Origin: Rhinopomastus cyanomelas
Lineage: Eukaryota; Chordata; Aves; Bucerotiformes; Rhinopomastidae
Assembly: GCA_013400115.1 (NCBI GenBank)
Contig: VXBP01001909.1
Coordinates: 1,612,001 to 1,676,000 of the forward strand
DNA: 64,000 nucleotides
Reading direction: 5' to 3'
Shown: positions 12,300 to 23,650 of the stretch, piece after piece
How the letters are laid out: each line of letters opens with the position of its first letter
How positions within the stretch are numbered: the first letter of the stretch is position 1
Position numbers and translations under genes: made by a program
The notes under the pieces: generated by a model
The model's input: only the letters and a program-made list of their open reading frames with translations
Databases searched by the model: none
What the model was told of the DNA's origin: nothing

Positions 12300-12815
12300 T
12301 CACAGTATCACAGTATCACAGTATTATCAAGGTTGGAAGAGACCTCATAGATCATCAAGTCCAACCTGTCACCACAGAGCTCAAGGCTAGACCATGGCAC
12401 CAAGTGCCATGTCCAATCCTGCCTTGAACAGCTCCAGAGTTGGCGACTCCACCACCTCCCTGGGCAGGCCATTCCAGTGGCCAATGACTCTCTCGGTGAA
12501 GAATTTTCTCCTCACCTCAAGCCTCAATTTCCCCTGGCGCAGCTTGAGGCTGTGTCCTCTTGTTCTGGTGCTGGCTGCCTGAGAGAAGAGAGCAACCTCC
12601 TCCTGGCCACAACCACCCCTCAGGTAGTTGTAGACAGCAATAAGGTCTCCCCTGAGCCTCCTCTTCTCAAGGCTAAACAATCCCAGCTCCCTCAGCCTCT
12701 CCTCATAGGGCTTGTGCTCAAGGCCCCTCACCAGCCTCGTTGCCCTCCTCTGGACACGCTCAAGCACCTCAATGTCCTTCCTAAATTGAGGGGCCCAGAA
12801 CTGGACACATTTGCT
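12300..12815 (-). mobile_element. CR1-like LINE with atypical tail; C-terminal ORF2 intact
   Basis: On the minus strand the element reads from 12815 to 12300. The coding part begins with VQFWAPQFRKD and continues through ERVQRRATRLV, RELGLFSLEKRRLRG and GLPREVVESP to a stop at about 12387. This gives roughly 140 codons without a frameshift or internal stop. The 3' UTR is short. Its tail on the plus strand reads CACAGTATC repeated about 2.5 times at 12300-12325, instead of the usual ATTCTATG units. The open frame extends a further 40 codons upstream (to 12941), but that part does not look like CR1 and is probably flanking DNA. The open frame and clean tail suggest a fairly recent insertion of a separate CR1 lineage. 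Confidence 0.92.
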
Positions 12816-14537
12816 CAACACCCAGTAATGATCCTGGTTGCACAGTACGTATTGGGGAACACTGTCAGCAGCCACAGTCTGCATGGGGGCCTGGCCCTGG
12901 CTCGGCACGGGAGAGCAACGCGTTGGGTTAGCACCAGGCACTGTCAGGTTTTATAACAGGACATGTAAGGGCCTACGCTGGTTTTAATCTTCCTTTTTTA
13001 CTTGGCTGAACAGTCAATCAGGAGGAGTTTCTAAGTCACCAGAAGAGGCAAATCCAGCAAACTGTCAGGTCTGATTTTCCTGGAAAGATGAGTACAAAAC
13101 TCTGCTCTTATTTAAATTATTCATGCTCATTTTTCTGGTTCTAAAGGATTCACTAGGGCATTTAATGTACTGTTTCCAGTCAAATGAGCTAATTTCTCAG
13201 CAAATTGTCCTGCTTTGCCATCATCCACTGGAGTTGGTTTTCTCCTTGTATCTGTTAGCATTTTTATTTAACCAATTTGTAAAAACTTAAGCTACATTGG
13301 TCTGAGAGAAGAGAATCATGCCAATTGATAACACTCAGTTATCAATATCCTTACAGGAAGACACAAAGGTGAATGTGACCTTCAGAGTGACCTCCTAAAG
13401 GGGACTGAAGAGCCATACTTGCCTGATGAGGAGCCTTTCCTCTGCTGCATCCCTGCACAGGACCCTGCCCCAGCCCTGCAAGGTCAGGCACCTCCGTGCT
13501 CCCCTCCAGAGCATATGAGGAACCAAGGAACCCAGGAACTCTACATGTAAAGGAAAGTACAGTCCAAATTCAGAGAGCAGACGGATGGCAGGCAAGCCTG
13601 AGGAAAGGGCTGCAGACCACTTCAGCTGCACCTGCAGCCAGCAGCAGAGAGCTAGAAGCTGTCAGTCCTGCTTCAGACAAGCTATTATTTATCCTCCAGC
13701 ACAACTACATCTTGCCCTTTAATGTGTTGTTAAGAGAAAGAGTTACTACAGTAGTAAGGACTGCATTTGCACTTAAATGAATTTTTAAACATATTCTTGT
13801 GTAGCCTTCCTGACGGACTAGACATGTCTGCCTGTGGAAAAACTGAAGTCCCATAAATAAAACATCTGCTGAGTGCTCCACCTTGGGAAAGGTCACATTT
13901 TGAAGCAGCCATCTGATCATCAAATTAAAGTGTGGATTAGACGGAAAGGAGATGTTTTGGATCCAAGGACTAGTAGCAGGACTGATTGCCTGATGGATCT
14001 GTGAGTGAAAACAATGGTGTTAGAAGCCAGAGCAATGCTGCTGGAGCAGCCTTTTCCTGCAGTGAGCTTGTGGAGACTTACTGCTTCAACATTTACCTAA
14101 AATAATTATGAGCATGTTTGTAACATGGCACAGCTCTCGAACCAATTCTAAACTCAGAAATTCTTACTGGTTACAGTGCTTCAGATGTCAGGACTGGTCT
14201 CCATGGGGATTATTGCCCCTTCAGAGAACTGGTGCGGGCAGAGGGAAGCCTTGATCTGGGCAGAATCACTGCACTGGGTCACGGTTACTCTGCTCTCCCT
14301 GCCAGTGACCCTTCCATGCTCGGCCTCTGCAGCCACTATGTGATGCACCTGCTGGGGGACAATCTTCTGCAGGAATTTTTTACCTGTAAGGCTGCCAGAG
14401 TCAGTTTAGGGACACAATGTGAGAGCTTTTGGACTAAAGCACTGGACCCATGCCTAGCTGGCTGTGAAATATGGTCTTTATCCATTGTCCAACCTTCCCC
14501 TTTTCTGCTTGGCCTGGCCCCATTTGAACTCAGCTCA
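12816..14537. other. Unique non-coding DNA
   Basis: No repeat recognised. AT-rich at 13090-13290. The frame 14232-14555 (plus, 107 codons) has no recognisable domain and its end reads into the CR1 cluster. Confidence 0.5.
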
Positions 14538-14596
14538 GATCATAGAAACTTCTAGATTACAAAAGACCTTTAAGATCAATGAGTCCCACCATTACG
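14538..14596 (-). mobile_element. CR1 LINE, 3' stub (first of nested cluster)
   Basis: Only a 3' terminus is left: plus strand TCATAGAAACTTCTAGATTA, then AAAAGACCTTTAAGATCAATGAG. It is cut off by the next CR1 tail, so the neighbour probably inserted into it or beside it. Confidence 0.75.
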
Positions 14597-14597
14597 G

Positions 14598-14718
14598 GAT
14601 CACAGAATTATTGAGGCTGGAAAAGACCTCTACAACATCAAGCCCAGCCCAGGACCTAACATCACCACAATCAGCCAGACCAGGACACTAAGGGCCACAT
14701 CCAGTCTGTCCTCAAACA
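14598..14718 (-). mobile_element. CR1 LINE, 3' end (second of nested cluster)
   Basis: Starts with GGGATCACAGAATTATTGAG and continues with the GGCTGGAAAAGACCTC core and the ATCAGCCAGACCAGGACACT stretch. It is the same subfamily as the plus-strand copy at 43388-43705, whose 3' UTR carries the reverse complement of these motifs. Only the last 120 bases remain. Confidence 0.85.
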
Positions 14719-14722
14719 AGTG

Positions 14723-14745
14723 TTATAGAATCATAGATTCTATAA
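14723..14745. repeat. Perfect 10-bp palindrome at a CR1-CR1 junction
   Basis: TTATAGAATC (14723-14732) is mirrored by GATTCTATAA (14736-14745) around a 3-base spacer. It sits where the second CR1 ends and the tail of the third begins. It could be two facing ATTCTATG-type tails. Confidence 0.85.
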
Positions 14746-14962
14746 TCAGTCAGGATAGAAGGGACCTAGAATCAGTCAGGATTGGAAGGGACCACAGGAT
14801 CATCCAGTTCCAACTCCCCTGCCATGGGCAGAGACACCCCACCCTAGATCAGGCTGGCCAGAGCCTCATCCAGCCTGGCCTTAAACACCTCCAAGGACGG
14901 CGCCTCCACCACCTTCCTGGACAACCCATTCCAGGCTCTCACCACGCTCAGCTGGATGCCCT
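14746..14962 (-). mobile_element. CR1 LINE, 3' end with internal duplication (third of cluster)
   Basis: Minus-strand CR1 running from the tail up through the 3' UTR and the last ORF2 codons (plus strand GCCTTAAACACCTCCAAGGA, then ACCCATTCCAGGCTCTC). The ATCAGTCAGGAT..GAAGGGACC segment is duplicated, at 14745-14766 and again at 14771-14793, with small differences. The copy is therefore a tandem duplication or a composite of two similar 3' ends. Confidence 0.85.
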
Positions 14963-16110
14963 TAAATGTACAAAGGCCCACGACCAAACCATGGAATTAA
15001 GCTCTCTTAGAGCACCTATCAGTGTGTGTTCAAAGCACAGGCAAAGCCACCAGAGCAATCCCAGGCGTGATGTTACAGTAGGGTCCTGCTGGTGCTGCAC
15101 AAACACTGTTCACCTTCTCTGTCCATCACTTGCTGTACAGACAGGCCATGATGACTCTATTTTCCTTGCATTTCTGCACAGCAAAGGCAAAGCTGGACTA
15201 ACGTGCTGATGCACAGCACAGCCATACATTCTAGGAATGCTTCTGAGGCAAGTTAAAACAAATTAGTAATTATCATGACTGACAGGTACTCGGTAGCAAC
15301 CAATGAGGAGCCCGCTGATGAATACTAAAAATCTCCGAGCAGAGGAGTTACAACCGTGGCTGTCAACATGGCTATAATTAGGCAGCGCTAAGTGAACTGA
15401 CTTCTCAGATGCACTCCCTCGAGAATCTGCCGATCTTGAGTGTCGTGTGAAGAAAGAAGCCAAAAAGGGCCGTTCACTCTGTGTGGTGGGTCCAACAGGA
15501 CCCAAGTGGGGTGGGTGCAGGACTTGGGCAAGCGTGAGGTTATTCTGCCTCTCAATCCAGACGGTCGCTTCATTGCATTCCCTTTCTGCCCTCTCTTCCA
15601 GAGCCTCCAAGCTCTGCCTCTCCAACACCCGGGTGTATTAATCACTTGAAAGATGAGTTAATAATCTCAGAGTTGTTGAGACATGCTGAAGGACAAGCTG
15701 ATAAATTTTCATTGCACAGTGGGGGAGTGTTCCTCTGGCTGGGAGATCAGGTTGATGACAAGTTCAGAAGTCTCCAGGGAAGCAGATGAAGAGACAGAAG
15801 CTTTCTGTGTGAGCAGGAACCATCACAAATACAAAACCTCCTGTGGAAAAGTCAAGCAGTGTTAAGAGAGACCCACTCTCCTGACTTAAGGATTAACCTT
15901 TGCATAAAGGCTAATTGTTGCCGTGTAATTTCTCCAGTGCCTTACACAAGCAGATCTTTCTTCAGCATCATGACTTTTAATTTTTACAGCTATTTTTACT
16001 TCTTTTTCACCCATGAAGCACTTGTGGACAGAAATAGCTCTCCAATTACCATCGACTTATTTTGATTTTCATGCTGGATATCGCAGCCTTGATCTTGTTC
16101 TTCATCTGCG
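14963..16110. other. Unique DNA with a possible conserved non-coding element
   Basis: No exon or repeat. The stretch 15270-15450 stands out: about 50 percent GC with more CpG dinucleotides than its surroundings, TAATTA-type homeodomain and TGTCA (MEIS-like) motifs, and no repeat similarity. 15880-16080 is AT-rich with TAATTG/CAATTA motifs. Both could be conserved regulatory DNA, but conservation cannot be seen from one sequence. Confidence 0.35.
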
Positions 16111-16470
16111 TGTCCTAGTTTTGCTGGGACAGAACCCCAGGCCAGCCAACGTCTGCAGGCCATGAGCAGTCTGGACTCTGATCAGAGCTGGTCACTGGTG
16201 TGTTCCAACCATAAACATCAGGCTCAGTACTAAAGGGAGAATTTTGCTGAGGAAGGGGGGAAGTTTCTTGTCTTTGGGCTCTTGCAGACCGCTTTCCAGT
16301 TCACTGTGACCACTGTACATTTACCAGGCTGCTGATAGCTTTATATTGGCATTTGGTATTAGTTTGGCTGTTTCAGCCCATGGGTCTCCTCTCCTTTTCC
16401 TGATCCCCTTCTTGCCTGGAGAAGGGTCATTGGTGGATAGAGCACCTGCTGCAGTTTAGCTCTGGATACA
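16111..16470 (+). mobile_element. Endogenous retrovirus LTR, ERVL-like, solo, decayed
   Basis: The segment begins TGTCCTAGTTTTGCTGGGAC, which resembles the 5' end of the common avian ERVL-type LTR, and ends near GCAGTTTAGCTCTGGATACA. The central U3 core reads CCAACCATAAACATCAGGCTCAG at about 16206. A weakened TATA position (TACTAAAG, 16228-16235) follows, then a purine-rich run. No internal retroviral region (gag, pol) lies on either side, so it looks like a solo LTR left after recombination. The 5-base flanks (CTGCG and AGAGA) do not match, so either the ends are misplaced or the target duplication has decayed. The family assignment is from memory of avian LTRs. Confidence 0.6.
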
Positions 16471-19400
16471 AGAGACAAGGTGACACCACTCCTTACAGTG
16501 GTTTATCTGAAGGGGACTCAGCCCTGTGAGTATGTTGCTGGCCTGAGATGAGCTGGGCTGCACCATCTCTGCCACAGTGAAGCAACTGCAATGACGATAA
16601 CAACTGAGAAGGATATTAAACTGCCATTGATTAAGTCAGGTCTGACTGTAAAGTTGCCAACAGACTGGCTCCATCTCAGGTGCTGCAGACTAGACTGCAT
16701 TTCCACACTGATAGGAAACATAATTTTCAGCGTTGCTCACTGCTGTTGTTGTGGGAACAGAAAATTTTCACTCACCCCTCAAAATTCTGATCTGTTGACT
16801 CATGTTTCAGGTGAACTGTTGCTAAATCTTGCTGGGTGTGTTGCTGCTGCATCCTGTTTATGCAGTAGTGAAGGGCTGAGTTTCTTTATCTGTTATCAGC
16901 TCCTTGTGTGCCCTTTCTAACAGCAAATGGCCTTGGGTTAAGAAGAAGGAATTTGTGATTCCAGAGATGCTTTGAATCCCTGTTTCTAACCTTCCTGCAG
17001 GATTCAATCCATCAAGGTAAAGCACTGTTCAGGAACTTTCCAAGAAATGACTGATATATGTGAGCTGTTGTTTTACACCAAGGCTCTCCCTGCAAGCGAC
17101 GTGCCTTCAATCAAGATTTAGGACTCAGACCATCAACTCTGGGTAGTGCCAGACTTGTCAAGTTGAAGCTTAGCCATCATTGTAAAACCAGACTGCTCCA
17201 CTCCTGAGAAAGGCACACAGGACTGAATTAATCTAAGAGTAAGTAATTGCAGAATTCACATTTCTTCTTACTCCTTCCTTTTGTGTTTCACGGTGCTGCC
17301 ACCCACCCCTTCACCCTTTGTGAAGGCCAGCACAGAGGCAGCTCCCTCCTGTGGGTCAGTGTGCTCCCACCCGAAGCATTCAGTGTGATCAGCAAGGAGT
17401 CTTGTCAGTATGGCTTTTACCTCCATCTGGCCGTTTGATCCGTGTTCCTGTCCCCGTTTTTGCCTGTAACCTCTCACACATAATGCAAGACTACCTTAGG
17501 AGTGCTTGAAAAGCAATACCAAGGCAGCTGCTGGCACGCCAGAGCACAGACCTTCAACCAGTGGCTCTGCTGGCTGGATTTAGTTACTGTATGGTAGAAA
17601 GAGAACTTCACTCAGCAGCAGTCTTGATCCTGATTTTTGCTCTGGTAGAAACCTTTCTGACAGTATAAATGGAAGTGTATTCAGTGGTGTCCACTACCAG
17701 AACAGAAGAGCAGGGCTGAGCAAGCCCCAGCGTTGTCACCTGCAAAGCTAACACCACACACGTGCTGCACACACTTTCTGTGAGAGAAAGAAGTGCAGAG
17801 GTGGCGCAAACACTGTTAGGGACAACTACAGTCAAGGGAGAGGTAGAGTTTCACTTTCAAATGAAAAGTGAGGGTACAGCTCTCAGAGAGTCAGTAATGA
17901 AGAACCCCTGCAGAGGACTCTCACACCTCTTTACTGACTTGCAGAACCGCTGCTGCCACCTCTTAGCTCCTGCCCTACTTTCTAGGAAAGCTGCAGAAGT
18001 TTGCTGCATTCTCACAATGGCCACAACACCAATTCTGAGCAACCTGCACTGTCACTGCGCTCATTAAGCCATCAGCTGTACAAAGAGAAATCTAAAGCTG
18101 ACAGACAAGGCTTTTCACTGGCAGTCCTCCTTCATGAGCAAGAGTTGAGCCTGGGCTGTGTGAGGTGGAGAACGAGAGTATCTGCCGGGTTCTGTGCATT
18201 GCACAGGAGCGTAACAGGGAGAATGTTCTTTTATATTTCTGTGCAAGTAACAGTAGTGCAGACAGGATAGATAAATAGTCTGGACATTTCACTTCAGGCC
18301 TCCATTACTGCTCAGAGGGCAAGCTCTGTCACTGTGCCACCAGTGCTTACCCAGGGATGTTTGCATCAGCTACAGACCATCAAGAACAATACCTGAGTAC
18401 TTGAGAACCCAGCCCTTATATGGCCTCATGTTCCAGAGCTCTGTTACATCCTCTCCTTGTCATAAAGTCAGACCCAGGACTGTGATGTAAATAGCATTTT
18501 CCCATCCTTCTTACATAACACAATTTGCAGACTTTCATCCTACAGCTGTCAAGACACTTGCCCATGTCTCCGTGGTCCTTGGAGAACAAAGTGATGGTAA
18601 AACAATGAGCTGAGTGATTTGTTCTGCTGCATGCCGTCCGTTTCACTCTTCCTTTCTGAACTACCCAATCTTCAAGTGAGAACTTACAGCAGAACAATAT
18701 CAGAATTTCGGGGGAAAGGAAATCTATTGTGTTTTCTCCTGATGACCCAACTGTTCTGTGCCACCAGTCAGTAAGAGACTCACTGGACTTAGAGGGATCA
18801 CTGAGATGTGAAATGAAGGATGAAAAAGCCTCCCAGAACCTCTCCACTCACCCTCTGGTGCCACTGCCAAACCACTCTGGGTGGAAAAAGAGGGCAAAAT
18901 GGGAGGGAAATATACCCCTCAATGCCAACCCAACACATTAATAGTGTTTCTCTAGGTCCTTTCACTATGTTTAACTATAAGAAAGACCCAACCCAGAAAA
19001 CTCCTGGATTACAAATAGATCAAGCAACTTTTTGAAAATCATTGAGAAGCAACACCAGCTGCTCTAATAGTTACAGAAATTTGTATCTTGAGTTCAAACT
19101 GATTCTTAACCAGATTATGATCTTTTACCAGCATCATGTTCATTTGCTCTGATACATTTTGAGAAGCAGAGTTCCCCACAACCTTCACTTTGGGAGGCTG
19201 AAAAAGCCCAGATCCTTTAGGTACTGTTAATAGAACACATTTATCACTCTCACATCAATGCTTGCACCTTTCTCTGCACATAGTTCAGTCCTGAGTTCCT
19301 CTTCCTTGAGCACAGGTCATCTGAGCTGCATACAGACGAGTTCTGGGTGTATGTGCCTGGGAGTGAAACCATACTTTGCTTCAGAGAGACCTCTTCAAGC

Positions 19401-19887
19401 ACAGAAAGCATCCATGTGCCTTTTTTATGACCATCCCATCATAGTGATGATACAGCCCTCATTCTTTCCTCATTGCAGCCCTCTCAGTGCTATGGCTTTT
19501 TTTGGAGAAGACACTCCAAAAGTCTGGCAGATCTGACACAGCTTTGGTTGCCTGAACAGTAGCTTTCACAGCTACCTAGTCAGTGCACAAGGGACACCTC
19601 CCATAAGTGATTCACTCCAGATCACTCAAGACTGAACTTCCAGGGGTGCTTTTCTTTCTGTATCACTGATAAAGAAGCCTTAGTAACTTCCATTTTGACA
19701 TCTGACATCAAAACAGCTCCTGCCTTCATATATGGCCTGTGTTCTGCACCGGCAGATGCCACCTTATTTCCACTGCTTTAGTCACCGGTGCTGTGCAGCA
19801 CTTTTAATATCACATCCCTCTTCCACGCTGACATTACTACAAAACTTCCTTAGTGTGTGCCACAATAATAAATGAAAATATTTAAGA
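16471..19887. other. Long unique tract
   Basis: About 3.4 kb without recognisable repeats or exons. Frames at 17608-17835, 17762-18067 and 18416-18847 overlap on both strands and carry no domain. Moderate AT content, no CpG clustering. Confidence 0.5.
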
Positions 19888-20082
19888 GGGTGGTGGAGTC
19901 CTGAAAAAGGCTGTCTAGAGACGTGGTGGAGGCCCCATTCCTGGAGACATTCAGGGTCAGGTTTGATGGGGCTCTGAGCAATCTTTTCTAGTTAGAGATG
20001 TCCCTGCTGGTTGCAAGGGGGTTGGACAAGGCCACCTTTGGAGGTCCATTCCAACTCAATACAACCTGTGATTCTATGACTA
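19888..20082 (+). mobile_element. CR1 LINE, 3' end (old)
   Basis: Plus-strand CR1: last ORF2 codons (GGTGGAGGCCCCATTCCTGG region at 19924-19943), then the GGGGTTGGACAAGGCCACCTTTGG core and a short decayed tail GTGATTCTATGA at 20068-20079. Many changes relative to the other copies indicate an older insertion. Confidence 0.85.
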
Positions 20083-22081
20083 GGCCCAACACCTTGAGGA
20101 ATTCCAGTATTAATTTCCTTCCCACTCAGTAATTCTTTGCTCTAGTTGATTTGTGCTGGCTCCTTACTTTCACTTTGACACTCAGTTCTAAGGGTATCTT
20201 GTCTAACCCAAGACAAGTATCATGAAAAGAGATCAAATCAGCCTGACTTGGCAAGTGAGCTTGTCAGTTCGGCGTCCAGGTAAATGAGCTGTGACTAGAA
20301 ACCAATGCGAGATACCAGCTAAGTTTGCCCTAATAACTTTATCTCCATTGTTTTCTCCTTACCTTCAGGTCTTAATTATCCTTTTCTTCAAAATTCATTC
20401 TAAAGATTGCCCACGACTGTAGAAAGTCTGATAAGTCTCCAACTGCCAAGAAAATCTTTGTCTTTTTAATAAGCATGGGTATGGTACTTACTGTTCTGCT
20501 GTCAGAGTGGAGTACTCCTCAATTTAAAATCTCTGCTCTTGGAACAGCAGTCTTGTTCACCAATTTTTCATAACTTTTGATGTAGATAATTCTATTTCTT
20601 CTCTGTCTGAGCACACTAGATGCTGTGAGCTTCTCTCACACGTTGCTTATGGTCACTGTTATGGCTACATGTTTTTTCCAGCCAGCCATCCCAGCTTTAC
20701 TTTCTGGCGTAGCTAGAGCAGGAGAGGAGGGCTTCCTTTGTTTTGTGAGTTTACAACAGCTGCTGCAGGTTTCCTCTGAAAAGATAAGCAGGATCATGCA
20801 GATCTAGTGCTATCTCTGCTCTTCACTCTTTCACTTACCTAAAGCACTGTAACGTTTTATGAATGTACAGACCTTTCTACTGATGAACTTTGAGAGGTAA
20901 CCGAGAAGTCCTGCCAATGGGAGAAGGTGGTGCACTAACCTCCAAAGAATCCACTGGCAAAGCACCTAATGGAGCAGTTATCAGGGAATAAAGGTAAAAC
21001 TCTTTGGTTAAAGCCTTTGACTTAGGCAGAGCCTAAACCACATGTGTGAATTTACAGTGGGCAGCAGGAGAGCCAGGAGGCCTCTTTCATATCACCACAG
21101 AGTGAGTCTTTCATGAAAAGGGTCTGCTTTTGTGCTTGTCAAAGCGAACATAAAAACTCCTGATGTTTTAATAGCATCTGAGATTTGCTGAGTGCTTTTT
21201 GCTTGCTTGGAGCAGAACAGAACTGCCTACATGCTCTTTTGCACAGGCATTAGTGCCTGTCTGGTGCCAAGGAAATGGCCTGGATGGTCACAGAGGACCT
21301 CACCCAGGTACTGATTGCACTGTAAGACATTTCTAAGAGCACACAGCACGCTAAATGCACACGGAGGATTTCTGCCTTCTGTACTTACTGATCACTCTCA
21401 CAGCCAGCATTTAGGGAACTTGGCAAAGACTGTTAAGGGGCTTTAGCTGAATCCAAGTTTGTGCTTAAGGGGCATCCTTCACATCATTCTGCTGCCTTGG
21501 CTGATTAGCCACCAACATGTTCTCTAGCACCGTCTCAATGTGTAAAGGTTCTTCTTTTCCTCAAGCACAGGTTTTACGCCAGACAAGACAGCAGAACCTT
21601 GATAATTCATCTGTTGCTGATTTGGTGGAAAATTGCATCATTCTATGCATTAATGTGATTCTGAGTTTGTCCCTCAGCCTTATTAACCTTTGGCTGTGTC
21701 ATCTGTGTACTGTGAAGCCTTGTGTATCCAGACCAGCTGAACATCCTTACCGGGGCATTCGGGTGCAGATGCATTTTGCAAAATGTTAAATTTAACTCAG
21801 AGGCTCCTAAGCAGGTTCATCAGTTACAGTGGCAGAATTCCAGCGGCTTGGCAGCAGCCCCCCCAGAAGTGAGTGTGCAGCTGTACTCAGAGCACCCCTG
21901 GCCTCAATCAGCTGTAGGATGAGTGCTGTGTAAGGTCACCCATACAGCTTGCTGCCTTTGCCCACACTGTGCTCTGTTGCACTCCCGGGCCTCATCTGCT
22001 CCACTGACTGCCTAATGTGCCTCTGCAGGGGGGTCCAGACACACAAACTGGGACTGTAACAGGACCAAGTGCACTGTTACC
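20083..22081. other. Unique non-coding DNA
   Basis: No gene or repeat family recognised. AT-rich at 20330-20600. The stretch just before the LTR at 22082 (22030-22081) has no retroviral features that I can identify. Confidence 0.5.
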
Positions 22082-22403
22082 TGTGGGGGGGCTACGGCGG
22101 GTCCGAAGACCCTTCCACTGAAGCAGAATAGTTTAACCTTGGACAGATTAAAGCGTATCCATGAGAACAAGGAGTCAGAGATAGCTGAAGAATGTAAACA
22201 ACTGACTGTGCTGGGAGAAACTTGGTAAGAGATGAGCAAGGGGTGTATGAAGCTGAAACACCAACGGCCACTTGTTTATATGGCTGTTGTGCCAATAAAA
22301 TGCAAAAAGAGTATAAAAAGGAACTAACTGCGTCAATGAAGTATCTGTCTCTCCTTTTTCTTTAACTGTGTTCTACGTCGTTTGCTTTCTGACTGCTCCG
22401 ACA
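22082..22403 (+). mobile_element. Endogenous retrovirus LTR, ERVK-like, solo
   Basis: The segment starts TGTGGGGGGGCTACGGCGGG and ends CTGCTCCGACA, giving the TG...CA ends expected of an LTR of 322 bases. The interior is A-rich in the U3 part. It then carries a CCAAT box, a clean TATA box and a pyrimidine-rich U5 (TCTCTCCTTTTTCTTTAACT) in the usual order. It looks far better preserved than the ERVL-like LTRs in this window. No gag or pol remains nearby, and no primer-binding site is obvious downstream. Flanks do not match (TTACC before, TTCAA after). The class assignment (ERVK-like) is from general resemblance and is less certain than the LTR call. Confidence 0.65.
22292..22318 (+). promoter_or_regulatory. 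LTR core promoter: CCAAT and TATA boxes
   Basis: CCAAT at 22292-22296 overlaps an AATAAA hexamer (22294-22299). TATAAAA lies at 22312-22318. Transcription would be expected about 25-30 bases further on, near 22345, directed rightwards. All core bases look intact, so the LTR could still act as a promoter or polyadenylation site. Activity is not shown by sequence alone. Confidence 0.55.
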
Positions 22404-23230
22404 TTCAACAAATGACAGATATCAGCGACCTCCTGAAAGCATCATGCAGGATGCAGGGTGGCTGTAACACAGCCACCACACAGTCACGGGTTACAGCCTC
22501 ACTCCTCAGCGATGCCCATGGAGGGAAATCCTGAAAGCACTCAGACTCAAAGTACCTGGGGCCAGGGCAGTCACAGTGATGGGGGTAGATTTAACCTGTC
22601 CAGCAAGGCAGCAGGTCTGCAGAAGCCCTCACTTCACACAGTGCTGGGTGAGCTTTTGCCTGCAGCATCAAGGCTCCTCATTAAGATATTCACTGCTCAA
22701 GTAAAGGCTTTCTGCAGTACTGAGTAACAAACTGGGGTTTATTTTAATGTAAGGAAGACCACATGATTCCTGCTCATGGAACAATAAGATCAGTTAACTA
22801 TAGAGCATACTTACACACTAGTTGCCATGGTGTGAACTACAAAACGGAGGTGGTTTAGCATGTCCTTACAGGATGTGAATGAGGACAGCATTTTTATGAA
22901 GTTAATCTTTACAGCCTTACAGTTCTAGTAATTCTGCAATGTAAATATACTGCCTTGTATAAGAAGATGCCTTGCTTTCTGAAACTGAGCCACACACATG
23001 GTTTACACATGCATGCACACACATTTTATACCTTTTCAAAATTATTAAAGCACATATGTGGGGAAGAGAAAAAAGAGAACTGATGTTTGTCATTTAGTTA
23101 TTGCTGTGGTTGTGATACAAGAACTGCCAAGGATCTGGGTGTTTTATACCATATATTTTTCTATTTTATACTGTGAAAGCAAATGACATGTCCTATCACA
23201 GTTTAGTAACAGTCTTGTGATTATTTAAAG
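22404..23230. other. Unique non-coding DNA
   Basis: No recognisable feature. AT-rich from 22900 to 23230, with short runs of alternating CA/TG (22991-23022). Confidence 0.5.
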
Positions 23231-23650
23231 GGATCACAGAATGACAGAACATTAGGGATTGGAAGGGACCTTGAAAAATCATCCAGCCCAATCCCCTGCC
23301 ACAGCAGGATCCCCTAGATCAAGTCGCACAGGAACATGGCCAGGTGGGTTTTAAACATCTCCAGAGAAGGAGACTCCACAACTGCCCTGGGCAGCCCCTT
23401 CCAGTGCTCTGTCACCCTCAGTGTGATGAAGTTCCTTCTCATATTGATGTGGAACCTCCTATGTTCCGGCTCACACCCGTTGCCCCTTGTCCTATCATTG
23501 GATGACACTGAGCAGAGCCTGGCTCCATCCTCCTGACAGCCACCCTTTCCATATTTATAAACATTAATGGGGTCACTTGTCAGTCTCCTTTTTTCCAAGC
23601 TAAAGAGACCCAGCTCCCTCAGCCTTTCCTCATAAGGAAGATGTTCCACA
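23231..23650 (-). mobile_element. CR1 LINE, 3' 420 bases (young subfamily)
   Basis: Read from 23650 down, the element encodes EERLRELGLFSLEKRRL, SNDRTRGNGCEPEHRRF and GLPRAVVESPSLEMFKTHL without a stop until about 23314. The 3' UTR (plus strand CCCCTGCCACAGCAGGATCC) and the tail at 23232-23250 follow. The open frame of about 110 codons is the extreme C-terminus of ORF2 only; endonuclease and catalytic RT are absent. Close similarity to the copies at 30093 and 44095 supports a recent common source. Confidence 0.93.

Noticed and set aside
12387..12941. 184-codon minus-strand frame as a host gene
   Set aside because: From about 12815 down it is the C-terminus of CR1 ORF2; the upstream 40 codons are flanking DNA read through by chance.
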